64,000 nt of DNA from Xylophilus sp. GW821-FHT01B05 (GTDB lineage: Bacteria; Pseudomonadota; Gammaproteobacteria; Burkholderiales; Burkholderiaceae_C), in the NCBI GenBank assembly GCA_038961845.1, contig CP152408.1:496001-560000 (forward strand), in the 5' to 3' direction. The position numbers and the translations under genes are program-made. Positions 17,395-27,444 of this stretch are shown one piece after another. The number at the start of each line of letters is the position of its first letter. Position 1 is the first letter of the stretch. The notes beneath the pieces are model-generated. The model ran no database searches. It was not told the origin of the DNA and was given only the letters and a program-made list of their open reading frames with translations.

Positions 17395-18546
17395 ATGGAG
17401 ACAGCCCTTCGCACCATCGTTGACCGCGTTCGCGCCGCTGCGGCCGATGCCACGCCGCTTTACCTGCGTGGCGGCGGCACCAAGGATTTCTATGGCGAGC
17501 CGCCGCGCGGCGCGCTGCTGGACCTGCGCCCGCTCGCCGGCATCCTGGACTACGAGCCGAGCGAACTGGTCGTTACCGCGCGCGCTGGCACGCCGCTGGC
17601 TGAACTGGAAGCCGAGCTGGCCGCGCGCGGCCAGTGCCTGCCCTTTGAGCCGCCGCATTTCGGCAGCGGCCGCGCCACCGTCGGCGGCATGGTGGCGGCG
17701 GGCTTGTCTGGCCCGGCGCGTGCCAGCGTGGGCGCGGTGCGCGACTACGTGCTGGGCGCGCACCTGGTCAACGGCCGGGGTGAGCTGCTGCAGTTCGGCG
17801 GCCAGGTCATGAAGAACGTGGCGGGCTACGACGTCTCGCGGCTGCTGGCCGGCTCGCTTGGCGTACTGGGCGTGATCGCCCAGGTCAGCCTGAAAGTGCT
17901 GCCCGTGTCGCCGGCACAGGCCACCTTGCGCTTTGCCTGCACCCAGGCCGAGGCGCTGGCCTGGCTCAACGCCTGGGGCGGCCAGCCGCTGCCACTGAAC
18001 GCCAGTTGCTGGCTGCAGCAAGACCCGGCCGATACCGCCAGCGGCGTGCTCTACCTGCGCCTGCGCGGCGCCGTCGCTGCGGTGCAAGCCGCTTGCGCCC
18101 GGCTGGGCGGTGAGCACGTCGATGCCGCCGAAGCCGACCGCGCCCGCATCGCCGCCGACTGGGCCGCTTGCCGCGACCAGCGCCTGCCCTGGTTCGCGCA
18201 AAGGCCGGCCGGCCACGACCTGTGGCGCGTATCCGTGCCGCAGACCGCGCCGGTGCTGCCGCTGGATGTGGCGCGCTTTGGCCTGCCGCTGGTCGAATGG
18301 CATGGCGGCCAGCGCTGGTACCAGCTGGCTGCGGACGACGATGCGGCCCCGGCCGTGCTGCGCGCGGCGGCGCAGAGCGTGGGTGGGGGTGCTTCACTTT
18401 TTATAGCTAGTAGCCCAGGCAGGTCCTGGGCTTGCGGTCGATTTGATGCATTAACGCCCGCGCTGGACGGCATCCACCGCCGGCTCAAGGCCGCGTTCGA
18501 CCCGGCGGGCATCTTCAATCCCGGTCGCCTCTACCCCGGTTTGTGA
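17395..18546 (+). CDS. glcE: Glycolate oxidase FAD-binding subunit GlcE, carrying a repeat in frame
   Basis: This 383-residue protein has the PCMH-type FAD domain: LYLRGGGTKDFYG near the N-terminus, GTPLAELEAELAARGQ, and TVGGMVAAGLSGPARASVGAVRDYVLG. Its C-terminus KAAFDPAGIFNPGRLYPGL is typical. I prefer ATG 17395 over GTG 17374 by family start. With GlcD and GlcF it oxidises glycolate to glyoxylate at the inner membrane. The odd point is residues about 335-353 (FIASSPGRSWACGRFDAL), which are encoded by a copy of the interspersed repeat (18397-18454) read in frame, where homologues have a short variable loop. glcD is not in the window. Confidence 0.92.
   Translation: METALRTIVDRVRAAAADATPLYLRGGGTKDFYGEPPRGALLDLRPLAGILDYEPSELVVTARAGTPLAELEAELAARGQCLPFEPPHFGSGRATVGGMVAAGLSGPARASVGAVRDYVLGAHLVNGRGELLQFGGQVMKNVAGYDVSRLLAGSLGVLGVIAQVSLKVLPVSPAQATLRFACTQAEALAWLNAWGGQPLPLNASCWLQQDPADTASGVLYLRLRGAVAAVQAACARLGGEHVDAAEADRARIAADWAACRDQRLPWFAQRPAGHDLWRVSVPQTAPVLPLDVARFGLPLVEWHGGQRWYQLAADDDAAPAVLRAAAQSVGGGASLFIASSPGRSWACGRFDALTPALDGIHRRLKAAFDPAGIFNPGRLYPGL
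18397..18454. repeat. Interspersed AGCCCAGG/CCTGGGCT repeat, copy 2, inside glcE
   Basis: The core AGCCCAGG-caggt-CCTGGGCT (18412-18432) is preceded by CTTTTTATAGCTAGT and followed by tgcggtcgatttgatgcatta, matching copies 1 and 4 in arrangement. The A+T-rich flanks contrast with the surrounding gene. The reading frame of glcE passes through without a stop. Confidence 0.85.
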
Positions 18547-18552
18547 GCCGCC

Positions 18553-19368
18553 GTGCGCCGCCTGTTCCACATCGCCGACCGCCACCGCACGCCGTCCACC
18601 ACGCGGCTGCTGGGCTTCTTCCTGGCCTTCAACGCGGGCGCGGTGAATGCGGGCGGCGTGCTGGTGGTGCACATGTACACCTCGCACATGACCGGCTTTG
18701 CCTCGCAGGTGGCCGACAGCATGGTGCTGGGCAACGGCACCCTGCTGCTCAACGCGCTGGGCGCGCTGCTGGCCTTCTTGTGCGGCGCGGCGACCACGGC
18801 CATCTTCGTCAACTGGGCGCGCCAGCACCGGCTGCGCAGCATCTACGCGCTGCCCTTGCTGCTGGAGGCCGGCCTGCTGCTGCCCTTTGGCCTGATGGGC
18901 GCGATCACGCTGAGCTGGCGCACACCGTTTGCCGTGCCGCTCACGGTGCTGCTGCTGTCCTTCATCATGGGCCTGCAGAACGCGCTGGGCACCAAGGCTT
19001 CTGCCGGCAGCGTGCGCAGCACGCACATGACCGGCAACGTGACCGATCTGGGCATAGAGCTGGGCAAGCTGTTCTACCGCAACCGCCAGGGCCTGCCGCC
19101 GGATGCCCATGTGCGTGCCAACCGCGCCCGCATGCGCCTGCACGGCGGCCTGCTGGCCGCCTTTGTCGCGGGCGGGCTGTTTGGCGCGGCGGGCTTCAAG
19201 TACGTGGGCTTTCTGTGGGTCGTTCCGCTGGCCGGGCTGTTGCTGGCCCTGGCGCTGCCGCCCTTCCTGTTCGACCTGCGGCGGCGCTCGCATTTGCGCA
19301 TGCTGATGCTGGGCATGCAAGCCCGCTGGCGTGCGCGCCTGGCCGCCGCCCGCGGCAAAGAAAAATAG
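18553..19368 (+). CDS. DUF1275 (YoaK-like) membrane protein between glcE and glcF
   Basis: This 271-residue protein starts with GTG four bases after the glcE stop. Six or so hydrophobic segments are visible, with family motifs GFFLAFNAGAVNAGGVLVV, YTSHMTGF and a second THMTGNVTDLGIELG. DUF1275 proteins are inner-membrane proteins of unknown function, perhaps transporters. Its place within the glc operon suggests co-expression with glycolate oxidase and possibly a link to glycolate or related uptake, which is inference only. Confidence 0.88.
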   Translation: MRRLFHIADRHRTPSTTRLLGFFLAFNAGAVNAGGVLVVHMYTSHMTGFASQVADSMVLGNGTLLLNALGALLAFLCGAATTAIFVNWARQHRLRSIYALPLLLEAGLLLPFGLMGAITLSWRTPFAVPLTVLLLSFIMGLQNALGTKASAGSVRSTHMTGNVTDLGIELGKLFYRNRQGLPPDAHVRANRARMRLHGGLLAAFVAGGLFGAAGFKYVGFLWVVPLAGLLLALALPPFLFDLRRRSHLRMLMLGMQARWRARLAAARGKEK

Positions 19369-19378
19369 AGACCACCCG

Positions 19379-20611
19379 ATGCAAACCACACTCGCCCCCG
19401 AGTACCGCGACACCGCCGACGGCCAAGAGGCCGAAGCCATCCTGCGCAAGTGCGTGCACTGCGGCTTCTGCACCGCCACCTGCCCGACCTACCAACTGCT
19501 GGGCGACGAGCTGGATGGCCCGCGCGGCCGCATCTACCTGATCAAGCAGGTGCTGGAAGGCCAGGAGCCGACCCGCAAGACACAAACCCACCTGGACCGC
19601 TGCCTGACCTGCCGCAACTGCGAAAGCACTTGCCCGAGCGGCGTGCAGTACGGCCACCTGGTGGACATCGGCCGCAAGCTGGTCGATGCCAAGGTGGAGC
19701 GCCCGGCGGGTGAGCGCGCCCTGCGCTGGACGCTCAAAGAGGGGCTGACTTCACCGCTGTTTGCCCCGGCCATGAAGGCGGGCCAGATGGTGCGCGGCCT
19801 GCTGCCCGAGAAGCTGCGCGCCAAGGTGCCCGCAGCGCAATCGGCGGGCGCCTGGCCCACGGCCACCCGCGAGCGCAAGGTGCTGCTGCTGCAAGGCTGC
19901 GTGCAGCCGGCCATGCTGCCCAACATCAACGCCGCCACCGCGCGCGTGCTGGACGCCTGTGGCATCCAGACTGTGGTGGCGCCGCAGGCGCGCTGCTGCG
20001 GCGCGGTCAAGTTCCACCTCAACGACCAGGACGGCGGCCGCGAGCAGATGCGCGCCAGCATCGACGCCTGGTGGCCATCGGTGGAGAGTGGCGAGGTCGA
20101 GGCCATCGTCATGAACGCCTCGGGCTGCGGCGTCACCGTCAAGGACTACGGCCATTTGCTGAAGGACGACCCGGCCTATGCCGACAAGGCCACCTGCATC
20201 AGCGCCCTGACCCGCGACCTGGGCGAACTGCTGCCGGCACTGCTGCCCCGGCTACAGGAGCAGATCACGCCGCAGGCCACGCGCGAGGTGCTGGCCTTCC
20301 ACCCGCCCTGCACGCTGCAACACGGCCAGCAGTTGCGCGGCGGCATCGAGTCGCAACTGCGCGCGCTGGGCTTTGATGTGCAGCTGGCGCCCGAGGAATC
20401 GCACCTGTGCTGCGGCTCGGCCGGCACCTATTCGGTATTGCAGCCAGAGCTGGCCTACCCGCTGCGCGACCGCAAGCTGGGCCACCTCGGCCAGTTGCAG
20501 CCCACGGCCATCCTGTCGGCCAATGTGGGTTGCATCACCCACCTGCAAAGCGGCACCGATACGCCCGTAAAACACTGGGTGGAAGTAGTAGACGCGGCAC
20601 TGCAACGCTGA
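19379..20611 (+). CDS. glcF: Glycolate oxidase iron-sulfur subunit GlcF
   Basis: This 410-residue protein begins MQTTLAPEYRDTADG. It has two 4Fe-4S motifs, CVHCGFCTATCPT (near residue 26) and CLTCRNCESTCPSG (near residue 77), followed by two CCG domains (QARCCGAVKFH and SHLCCGSAGTY). It passes electrons from the GlcD/GlcE flavoprotein toward quinone. It ends just before the 112-bp repeat at 20626, and no intrinsic terminator is visible. Confidence 0.94.
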   Translation: MQTTLAPEYRDTADGQEAEAILRKCVHCGFCTATCPTYQLLGDELDGPRGRIYLIKQVLEGQEPTRKTQTHLDRCLTCRNCESTCPSGVQYGHLVDIGRKLVDAKVERPAGERALRWTLKEGLTSPLFAPAMKAGQMVRGLLPEKLRAKVPAAQSAGAWPTATRERKVLLLQGCVQPAMLPNINAATARVLDACGIQTVVAPQARCCGAVKFHLNDQDGGREQMRASIDAWWPSVESGEVEAIVMNASGCGVTVKDYGHLLKDDPAYADKATCISALTRDLGELLPALLPRLQEQITPQATREVLAFHPPCTLQHGQQLRGGIESQLRALGFDVQLAPEESHLCCGSAGTYSVLQPELAYPLRDRKLGHLGQLQPTAILSANVGCITHLQSGTDTPVKHWVEVVDAALQR

Positions 20612-20625
20612 ACCACAAAGAATCA

Positions 20626-20737
20626 GAAGGCCGCGGAGCAGGCCATGCCAAAACATCCGCGGAACCGGCTTTGCCGGGCCGCTGGATGTGCCCCCTGCAA
20701 GGGGGTTGGCGAAGACGCGAAGCGCGTAGCCTGGGGG
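20626..20737. repeat. 112-bp dispersed repeat, copy A (inverted relative to 49321-49432)
   Basis: The reverse complement of this stretch matches 49321-49432 nearly base for base. Shared blocks include cttcgcgtcttcgccaaccc, ggggcacatccagcggcccg and gcaaagccggttccgcggat. It contains small hairpins (CCCCCT-gcaa-GGGGG; CCGGCTTTGCCGG) and lies between the convergent glcF and kup genes, ending at the kup stop codon. It is likely a REP-like or transposon-derived element that may end transcription in both directions. Confidence 0.85.
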
Positions 20738-22657
20738 TTAGCCAGATCGTCTTCCAATCTCGATCAGCCCATTGGCAGGCAGGTGGAAATAGTCCGAGGC
20801 GCGGCCCGCGTTGCGCTGCAGCGATGCAAACACCGCGCTGCGCAGGCGGCCCAGGCCGCGCACCTTGCGGCCGCTGCTGACCGAGGTGCGCGACACGAAG
20901 TACGAGGTCGCCATGGCCTCGATCGGCAGCCCCTTCTGGTAGGCCAGTTGGCGGATCAGCTCGGGCACGTTGGGCGGCTCCATGAAACCGTGCTGCGCGT
21001 CCACGCGCCAGAAGCCCGCGCCCATTTCCTGCACCTGCAGCCGCCGCGCCACGTCTACGCGCGGCACCGGCAGCGTGTGCACGGCCAGCACCACCACCCG
21101 CTCGTGCAGCACCTGGTTGTGCTTGAGGTTGTGCAGCAGCGCGTAGGGCACGCTGTGCGTGTCTGCGGCCAGGAACACGGCGGTGCGGTGCACCCGGTGC
21201 GGCATGTCGGCGGCGAGCGACGCGATGAAGGGCTCCAGCGGCAGGCGCTCGTCCTCGGCCGCCTTGGCGCTGAGCTGGCGGCCGCGGTACCAGGTGGTGA
21301 AGATGAACATCACGCTGCCGGCCACGGCCAGCGTGACCCAGCCGCCGTCGACGATCTTCAGGCTGTTGGCCACGATGAAGGTCAGGTCCACCAGCGCGAA
21401 CAGCGCCGTGCCCAGCAGCACCGCCACCGCGTTCCAGCGCCACAGCCGCAGCGCGACGATGCCGGCCAACAGCGTGGTGGTCAGCATGGTCACCGACACC
21501 GCAATGCCGTAGGCGGCCGACAGCCCGCTGGAGCTGCGAAATACCAGCACCAGCAACAGCACGCCGGCCATCAGCAGCCAGTTCACCGTGGGCAGGTAGA
21601 TCTGCCCGATCGCCTGGCCCGAGGTCTGCACCACGCGCATGCGCGGCAGGTAGCCCATGTGCATGGCATGCGCCGTCATCGAGAACGCGCCCGAGATCAC
21701 CGCCTGCGAGGCGATCACCGTTGCCGCAGCGGCGAGCACCACCATCGGCACCGTGGCCCAGCCCGGAAACAGGCGGAAGAAGGGGTTGTCGATGGCGCTG
21801 GGGTCGGCCAGCACCAGCGCGCCCTGCCCAAAGTAGTTGAGCACCAGCGCCGGCAGCGCAATGAACAGCCAGGCCATGCGGATCGGCTTTGCGCCAAAGT
21901 GGCCCATGTCGGCATACAGCGCTTCGCCGCCGGTAAAGGCCAGGAACACCGCCCCCAGCACGGCCAACGACTGCGCGCTGTGCGTGCTGAAAAAGCCCAG
22001 CGCCCAGCGCGGGTCGAGTGCGGCCAGCACCTCGGGGTTGCCGGCCACGTGCACCACGCCCGAGCCCGCCAGCACGCCAAACCAGAGCAGCATCACCGGC
22101 CCGAACACGCGCCCCACCGAGGCCGTGCCACGGCGCTGCACCAGGAACAGCCCGACCAGCACCACCACCGTGATCGGCACGATGTAGGGCTTGAACACCG
22201 GCGTGGCGATCTCCAGCCCCTCTGCCGCCGACAGCACCGAGATCGCCGGGGTGATCAGGCTGTCGCCATAGAACATGGCGGCGCCGACCAGGCCCAGGCC
22301 GCCCACCAGCTTGATCAGCCAGCGCTGCTTGCCGCTGCGCGCCACCGCCTCGCGCGCCAGGCCCTGCAGCGCCAGGATGCCGCCTTCGCCGTCCTGGTCG
22401 GCGCGCAGCACGAACACCACGTATTTGAGCGTCACCACCAGCAACAGGCCCCAGACCACCAGGGACAGCAGCCCCAGCACCGCGGCCCGGTCCAGCGGCA
22501 CGCCATGGGCCGGGTTCAGGCACTCTTTGAAGGCATACAGCGGCGAGGTGCCGATGTCGCCAAACACCACGCCCAGCGCGGCCACCATCATTCCCACGCC
22601 GGCCGCAGGAACGCGCGAGTGAGGGGCATCCGGGTTGGCCTGGATCGACGTGTTCAT
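20738..22657 (-). CDS. kup: Low-affinity potassium transporter Kup
   Basis: This 639-residue protein has about twelve membrane segments and the K+-uptake signature GVVFGDIGTSPLYAFKECL near residue 29, then YGDSLITPAISVLSAAEGLE and a C-terminal cytoplasmic domain ending IEIGRRSG. It imports potassium by proton symport at the inner membrane. It is monocistronic. Its stop codon touches the dispersed repeat at 20626-20737. Confidence 0.94.
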   Translation of the reverse strand: MNTSIQANPDAPHSRVPAAGVGMMVAALGVVFGDIGTSPLYAFKECLNPAHGVPLDRAAVLGLLSLVVWGLLLVVTLKYVVFVLRADQDGEGGILALQGLAREAVARSGKQRWLIKLVGGLGLVGAAMFYGDSLITPAISVLSAAEGLEIATPVFKPYIVPITVVVLVGLFLVQRRGTASVGRVFGPVMLLWFGVLAGSGVVHVAGNPEVLAALDPRWALGFFSTHSAQSLAVLGAVFLAFTGGEALYADMGHFGAKPIRMAWLFIALPALVLNYFGQGALVLADPSAIDNPFFRLFPGWATVPMVVLAAAATVIASQAVISGAFSMTAHAMHMGYLPRMRVVQTSGQAIGQIYLPTVNWLLMAGVLLLVLVFRSSSGLSAAYGIAVSVTMLTTTLLAGIVALRLWRWNAVAVLLGTALFALVDLTFIVANSLKIVDGGWVTLAVAGSVMFIFTTWYRGRQLSAKAAEDERLPLEPFIASLAADMPHRVHRTAVFLAADTHSVPYALLHNLKHNQVLHERVVVLAVHTLPVPRVDVARRLQVQEMGAGFWRVDAQHGFMEPPNVPELIRQLAYQKGLPIEAMATSYFVSRTSVSSGRKVRGLGRLRSAVFASLQRNAGRASDYFHLPANGLIEIGRRSG

Positions 22658-22826
22658 GCGGCTCCCTCGTGGTGTGAAGAGGCAGCTTACTCCAGGCCCT
22701 GGCGGGCGACGTGTGCTCTGTTACTTCGCGTTGCGGGCCGGCCGCAGCGTGGCTGATTTGGAGGCGTTCGCCAGCACTGGCATGATCGAGGGTTCGACTC
22801 CCGACCATCTCCAAGTCCTCCAAGCC

Positions 22827-23630
22827 ATGACCGACACCGTGTCCGCAGACGCCGAGCAAGCCGCGACCCCGCTGCAGGCCCATCCTGAGCCTGTTTCCCA
22901 GGCCAGCGAAGCAGCAGCCCCATCCGGCGCGGCACCCAGGGCGCCGCGTGCGCCCAAACCCCGGGGCGGCCGCCGCACGCCGCAGCCAGCCGCCCAGCTC
23001 GGCGCCGGCCGCGCGCCGCGCCGTGTGCACCCGGTGCTGGAGCAACTGGCCGCGCTCTACCCCGGCCTGTTCGGCGAGCAGTTCCAGCCGCTCAAGCGTG
23101 GCGTGTTCCAGGACCTGCAAGAGGCCCACCCGGGCGTTTTCGAGCGCGAAGCGCTGAAGGTAGCCCTGGGCCTGCACACCCGCTCCGCCCCGTATTTGCA
23201 GGTGGTGGCCGCGGGCCAGAAGCGGCGCAACCTCCAAGGCGAGGCCGTGGAAGACCTGGCGCCCGAGCATGTGCACCACGCGCTGTCCGAGCTCTGGCGC
23301 CGCCGCGAGCAGCGCACGCCCGAGGCCGAAAAGCCCGCGCTGCGCGACCACTGGCGCAGCCGCATCGCGCGTGCCTTCGAGGCCAGCGGCCTGTCGCGTG
23401 CCGACTACGCCGAGCTGGTGCGCACCCGCGACGAAGCCGCCACCGCGCTGCTCGACGAAGCCCTGGCCGAGGCCGCCGGCCGCGCCGCCAAGGACGAAGC
23501 CCTGCTGCGCGCCTTCGACGCCAGCGGCGCCACGGTCGAGGCCTTTGCCGACATGTACGGGCTGGACCCGCGCACGGCCGGGCAGACCTTGGAGCGCGCA
23601 CGCAAGCTGCGCGGCCCGCGCGAGGGCTGA
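22827..23630 (+). CDS. ProQ/FinO-domain RNA-binding protein with a disordered N-terminus
   Basis: This 267-residue protein starts MTDTVSADAEQ. A basic Ala/Pro-rich tail of about 65 residues (with PRAPKPRGGRRTPQ) precedes a FinO-like domain: HPVLEQLAALYPGLFGEQFQ, PLKRGVFQDLQE and LKVALGLHTRSAPYLQ, residues about 68-150. A charged helical C-terminal part follows. FinO/ProQ proteins bind structured RNAs and RNA 3' ends and often stabilise small RNAs. An in-frame ATG at 22782 is an alternative start. The hairpin CCTGACA/TGTCAGG at 23646-23665 follows the gene but has no U-tract. Confidence 0.88.
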   Translation: MTDTVSADAEQAATPLQAHPEPVSQASEAAAPSGAAPRAPRAPKPRGGRRTPQPAAQLGAGRAPRRVHPVLEQLAALYPGLFGEQFQPLKRGVFQDLQEAHPGVFEREALKVALGLHTRSAPYLQVVAAGQKRRNLQGEAVEDLAPEHVHHALSELWRRREQRTPEAEKPALRDHWRSRIARAFEASGLSRADYAELVRTRDEAATALLDEALAEAAGRAAKDEALLRAFDASGATVEAFADMYGLDPRTAGQTLERARKLRGPREG

Positions 23631-23719
23631 TCCCGATCAGCCTCTCCTGACACCACGCTGTCAGGACACCTCTCGCACCATGGCGGTCCTTGCAACTTCC
23701 ACCCTTCGTGGGGAATGCC

Positions 23720-24118
23720 ATGACCGCCACTACTACCTCTGCTGCTGTCAACGCCATCAGCTGGTTCGAGATCCCCTGCACTGACCTGGACCGGGGCCAG
23801 GCTTTCTACGAGAAAGTGCTGGGCCGCCCCATGCAGCGGGTGGATTTTGGTGGCGACCCCATGGCCGTGTTTGCCTATGACCGACCGGCCACCGGCGGTT
23901 GCCTGGCGGCGGGGCCGCAGCGCCGCAGCACCGATGCCGCCGGCGTGCGCATCTACCTCGACTGCGCGCCCAGCCTGGGGGCCGCGCTGGCGCGCGTGGC
24001 GCCGGCCGGCGGCGAGGTGGTCGACGACTGCACCGCGCTGCCGCAGGACATGGGCTACATCGCCCATATCCGCGACCTGGACGGCAACCTGGTCGGCCTG
24101 CACACGTTGGCCCGTTGA
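23720..24118 (+). CDS. VOC-superfamily (glyoxalase/bleomycin-resistance-like) protein
   Basis: This 132-residue protein has the paired beta-alpha-beta-beta-beta modules of the VOC fold: ISWFEIPCTDLDRGQAFYEKVLG at residues 14-36 and VRIYLDCAPSLGAALARVA later. It ends IRDLDGNLVGLHT, which is the usual metal-site strand. The start is set by GTGGGGAA. The substrate is unknown. It lies 14 bases ahead of the EVE-domain gene, so both may be one unit. Confidence 0.88.
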   Translation: MTATTTSAAVNAISWFEIPCTDLDRGQAFYEKVLGRPMQRVDFGGDPMAVFAYDRPATGGCLAAGPQRRSTDAAGVRIYLDCAPSLGAALARVAPAGGEVVDDCTALPQDMGYIAHIRDLDGNLVGLHTLAR

Positions 24119-24132
24119 GAGGGGCGCGCACC

Positions 24133-24585
24133 ATGCCTGCCCCGCACAACTGGATTGCCGTGGCCAGCGCCGAGCACGCGCGGCGCGGCCGCGCCCACGC
24201 GCCCGTCGGCTTCATGCAGCTGTGCCACGGCCGGCATGCGCCGCTGCAGCGCCTGCAGCCGGGCGACCGGCTGGCCTACTACGCACCGGCCACCACCACG
24301 CGCGGCGCCGACCGGCTGCAGAGCTTTGTCTCCATTGGCGTGGTGCAGCCGGGCGAGCCCTATGCCTTCGACATGGGCGCGGGTTTTGCCGCCTGGCGCC
24401 GCGACATTGCCTATCTGCCAGCGCGCGAGGCACCGATCGCGCCGCTGCTGGACCACTTCGCCTTTGTCACCGACCGCCAGCACTGGGGCGCGCCGTTCCG
24501 CTTTGGCCTGTTTTCCATCGGCGACACCGACATGCGCCTGGTCGCCGAGGCGATGGAGGCGGATCTTGCTGTGCTACATCTTTAA
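24133..24585 (+). CDS. EVE-domain (UPF0310-like) protein
   Basis: This 150-residue protein has the EVE/PUA-like pattern: NWIAVASAEHARRG at the N-terminus, GFMQLCHGRHAPLQRLQPGD, then LAYYAPATTT and FVSIGVVQPGEPY. EVE domains may recognise modified bases or RNA. The last few codons and the TAA stop lie in a copy of the interspersed repeat (from 24574), so the C-terminus AVLHL is repeat-derived. It follows the VOC gene closely. Confidence 0.82.
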   Translation: MPAPHNWIAVASAEHARRGRAHAPVGFMQLCHGRHAPLQRLQPGDRLAYYAPATTTRGADRLQSFVSIGVVQPGEPYAFDMGAGFAAWRRDIAYLPAREAPIAPLLDHFAFVTDRQHWGAPFRFGLFSIGDTDMRLVAEAMEADLAVLHL

Positions 24586-24632
24586 TAGCTTCATGTCGCC
24601 GCCTGATGTGGACTTCAGGCCTTATTTGCCCG
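24574..24632. repeat. Interspersed repeat, copy 3 (diverged)
   Basis: CTACATCTTTAATAGCTTCA leads to the hairpin GCCTGA-tgtggact-TCAGGC (24601-24620) and a cttatttgcc tail. It overlaps the stop of the EVE gene and ends about 33 bases before the WYL regulator gene. The core differs from copies 1, 2 and 4 but the arrangement is the same. Confidence 0.65.
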
Positions 24633-24664
24633 CAGAATCCAACCGCGATACCACCGCCCTCCCC

Positions 24665-25387
24665 ATGCGCCGCGCCGACCGCCTGTTCCACATCGTCCAA
24701 CTCATCCGTGGCCGCCGGCTGACCACGGCTGCCTTTCTGGCGCAGCGGCTGGAGGTGTCCGAGCGCACCGTCTACCGCGACGTGGCCGACCTGCAGCGCC
24801 AGGGCGTGCCGATCGACGGCGAGGCCGGTGTGGGCTACCGGCTGGGCGCGGGCTTTGATTTGCCGCCGCTCATGTTCACGCACGAAGAGGCGCAGGCGCT
24901 GGTGGCGGCCGCGCGCATTGCCCAGCCCAGCCTGGACCCGGCGCTGGCCGCTGCGGTGGATGCGGCGCTGGGCAAGATTTTGTCGGTGCTGCCCACCAGC
25001 GCGCGCGCCGCCGCCGAAGGCCTGGCGCTGTTCGCCCCGGGCCTGCGCCCGCCGCCGGCGGTGCTGCAGCAACTGCAACTGCTGCGCGAGGCGGTGCGCG
25101 ACCGCGCGCGGCTGCAGCTGTCCTACCGCGACGAGGCCGGCCGCGCCACCGAGCGCACCGTGCGCCCGCTCGGCTGCTTCTTCTGGGGCCAGGTCTGGAC
25201 CCTGGCCAGCTGGTGCGAGGTGCGGGAGGACTTCCGCACCTTTCGCGTTGATCGCGTCATCACCGCCCAGCGCTGCGCGCAGGGCTTTCGCGACGAGCCG
25301 GGCAAGACGCTGGCCGACCTGTTCCGCCGCACCGAAGAAGAGATGCGCGCGCGCCGGGCCGCACCCGGCACCACGTCTTGCTCCTGA
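24665..25387 (+). CDS. WYL-domain HTH (YafY-like) transcriptional regulator
   Basis: This 240-residue protein has an N-terminal winged helix (RADRLFHIVQLIRGRRLTTA and VSERTVYRDVADLQRQGVPI) and a C-terminal WYL domain in which the W-Y-L triad is altered (VRPLGCFFWGQVWTLASWC). Such proteins sense nucleic acids or small ligands. No obvious target operon is adjacent other than the EVE/VOC pair upstream. The stop codon lies at the edge of repeat copy 4. Confidence 0.9.
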   Translation: MRRADRLFHIVQLIRGRRLTTAAFLAQRLEVSERTVYRDVADLQRQGVPIDGEAGVGYRLGAGFDLPPLMFTHEEAQALVAAARIAQPSLDPALAAAVDAALGKILSVLPTSARAAAEGLALFAPGLRPPPAVLQQLQLLREAVRDRARLQLSYRDEAGRATERTVRPLGCFFWGQVWTLASWCEVREDFRTFRVDRVITAQRCAQGFRDEPGKTLADLFRRTEEEMRARRAAPGTTSCS

Positions 25388-25445
25388 ATATGTAGCTATA
25401 AGCCCAGGCTGTACCTGGGCTAGAGGTCTATTTGGCCATTATTTT
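25385..25445. repeat. Interspersed AGCCCAGG/CCTGGGCT repeat, copy 4
   Basis: ATATGTAGCTATA leads to the hairpin AGCCCAGG-ctgta-CCTGGGCT (25401-25421), then agaggtctatttggccatta. It fills the gap between the convergent WYL and exonuclease genes and overlaps the exonuclease stop region, where a bidirectional terminator would be expected. Confidence 0.85.
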
Positions 25446-26038
25446 TGGAAATCCAGCGCCTCGAACACCCGCATCGCCGCATAGGCGTCGTTGGCGGCGT
25501 AGGTGATCTGCGATTCGGTCAGGCGCGGGTTGGCCCAGTTGGTGGTCGCCACCTTCTTGGACTTGATGAAGCGCTGGCCAAACAGGATGGCGATGGCCGC
25601 CTTCACGCCCACCTCCTTGCGCCAGCCGCGCTCGCGGAACACGTTGTCCAGGTCCAGCACCGCCTGCGGCTCCACGCCCAGCCGGCCGCGCAATTGGCGC
25701 AAGTCGCCCGACAGGCCAAAGCCCACCTTGCGCACCGCGGGCGACTCCAGCAGCGCCGCGGCCACGCGCAGGCATTCCGCATCGCGCAGCTGAAACACCC
25801 AGGCCGTGCTGGCGGTAGAGAACTGCGCCACATGCGGGCCGTCAGAGACCTCGCCGCGCGCAAAGGTGGGTTTGGATTCGGTATCAAAGCCCAGCGCGGC
25901 CACGCCTTGCAGCGCGGCCTCTGCCGCCCGCGCCTCGTCGGCCGTGGCCACGAGCCGGATGGCGTCCAGGCCCAGGCGGGGGAATTCAGGCAGGGTGGCG
26001 ATGGTGTCCCGGTCGGGGACGAGCTGGCGGTCGGTCAT
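25439..26038 (-). CDS. RNase D-like 3'-5' exonuclease domain protein
   Basis: This 199-residue, single-domain DEDDy exonuclease has Exo I LGFDTESKP (D52, E54), Exo II in FGLSGDLRQL and Exo III YAANDAYAAM near the C-terminus. It lacks the HRDC domains of full RNase D. Substrate may be RNA or DNA. I take ATG 26038; a GTG nine bases upstream is possible. It lies 33 bases downstream of the acyl-CoA dehydrogenase gene on the same strand. Confidence 0.88.
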   Translation of the reverse strand: MTDRQLVPDRDTIATLPEFPRLGLDAIRLVATADEARAAEAALQGVAALGFDTESKPTFARGEVSDGPHVAQFSTASTAWVFQLRDAECLRVAAALLESPAVRKVGFGLSGDLRQLRGRLGVEPQAVLDLDNVFRERGWRKEVGVKAAIAILFGQRFIKSKKVATTNWANPRLTESQITYAANDAYAAMRVFEALDFQK

Positions 26039-26071
26039 GGCGGGCACGGTAGCACGTGCCCGCCTGGGTCC

Positions 26072-27307
<1,236 letters not shown>

Positions 27308-27444
27308 GGAGTGCTCCTGATGTTGGATGAATGGGCGCAGCAGGGACTGCGAACGCACGCATTGCACCATTGGCGATGGGTTCCCCGAAGTCTCAGAAGC
27401 GACTGGGAGCGCTGCCCGCAGTCGCCTGGGCGACCGGCGCGGCC

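Noticed and set aside
22781..22813. tRNA/tmRNA 3'-end-like sequence (GGGTTCGACTCCC...CATCTCCA) upstream of the ProQ-like gene
   Set aside because: Only three T-stem pairs form, and no acceptor 5' half, D arm or anticodon arm is found within range, so it is not a tRNA. It might be an old attachment-site scar but there is no integrase or second copy.
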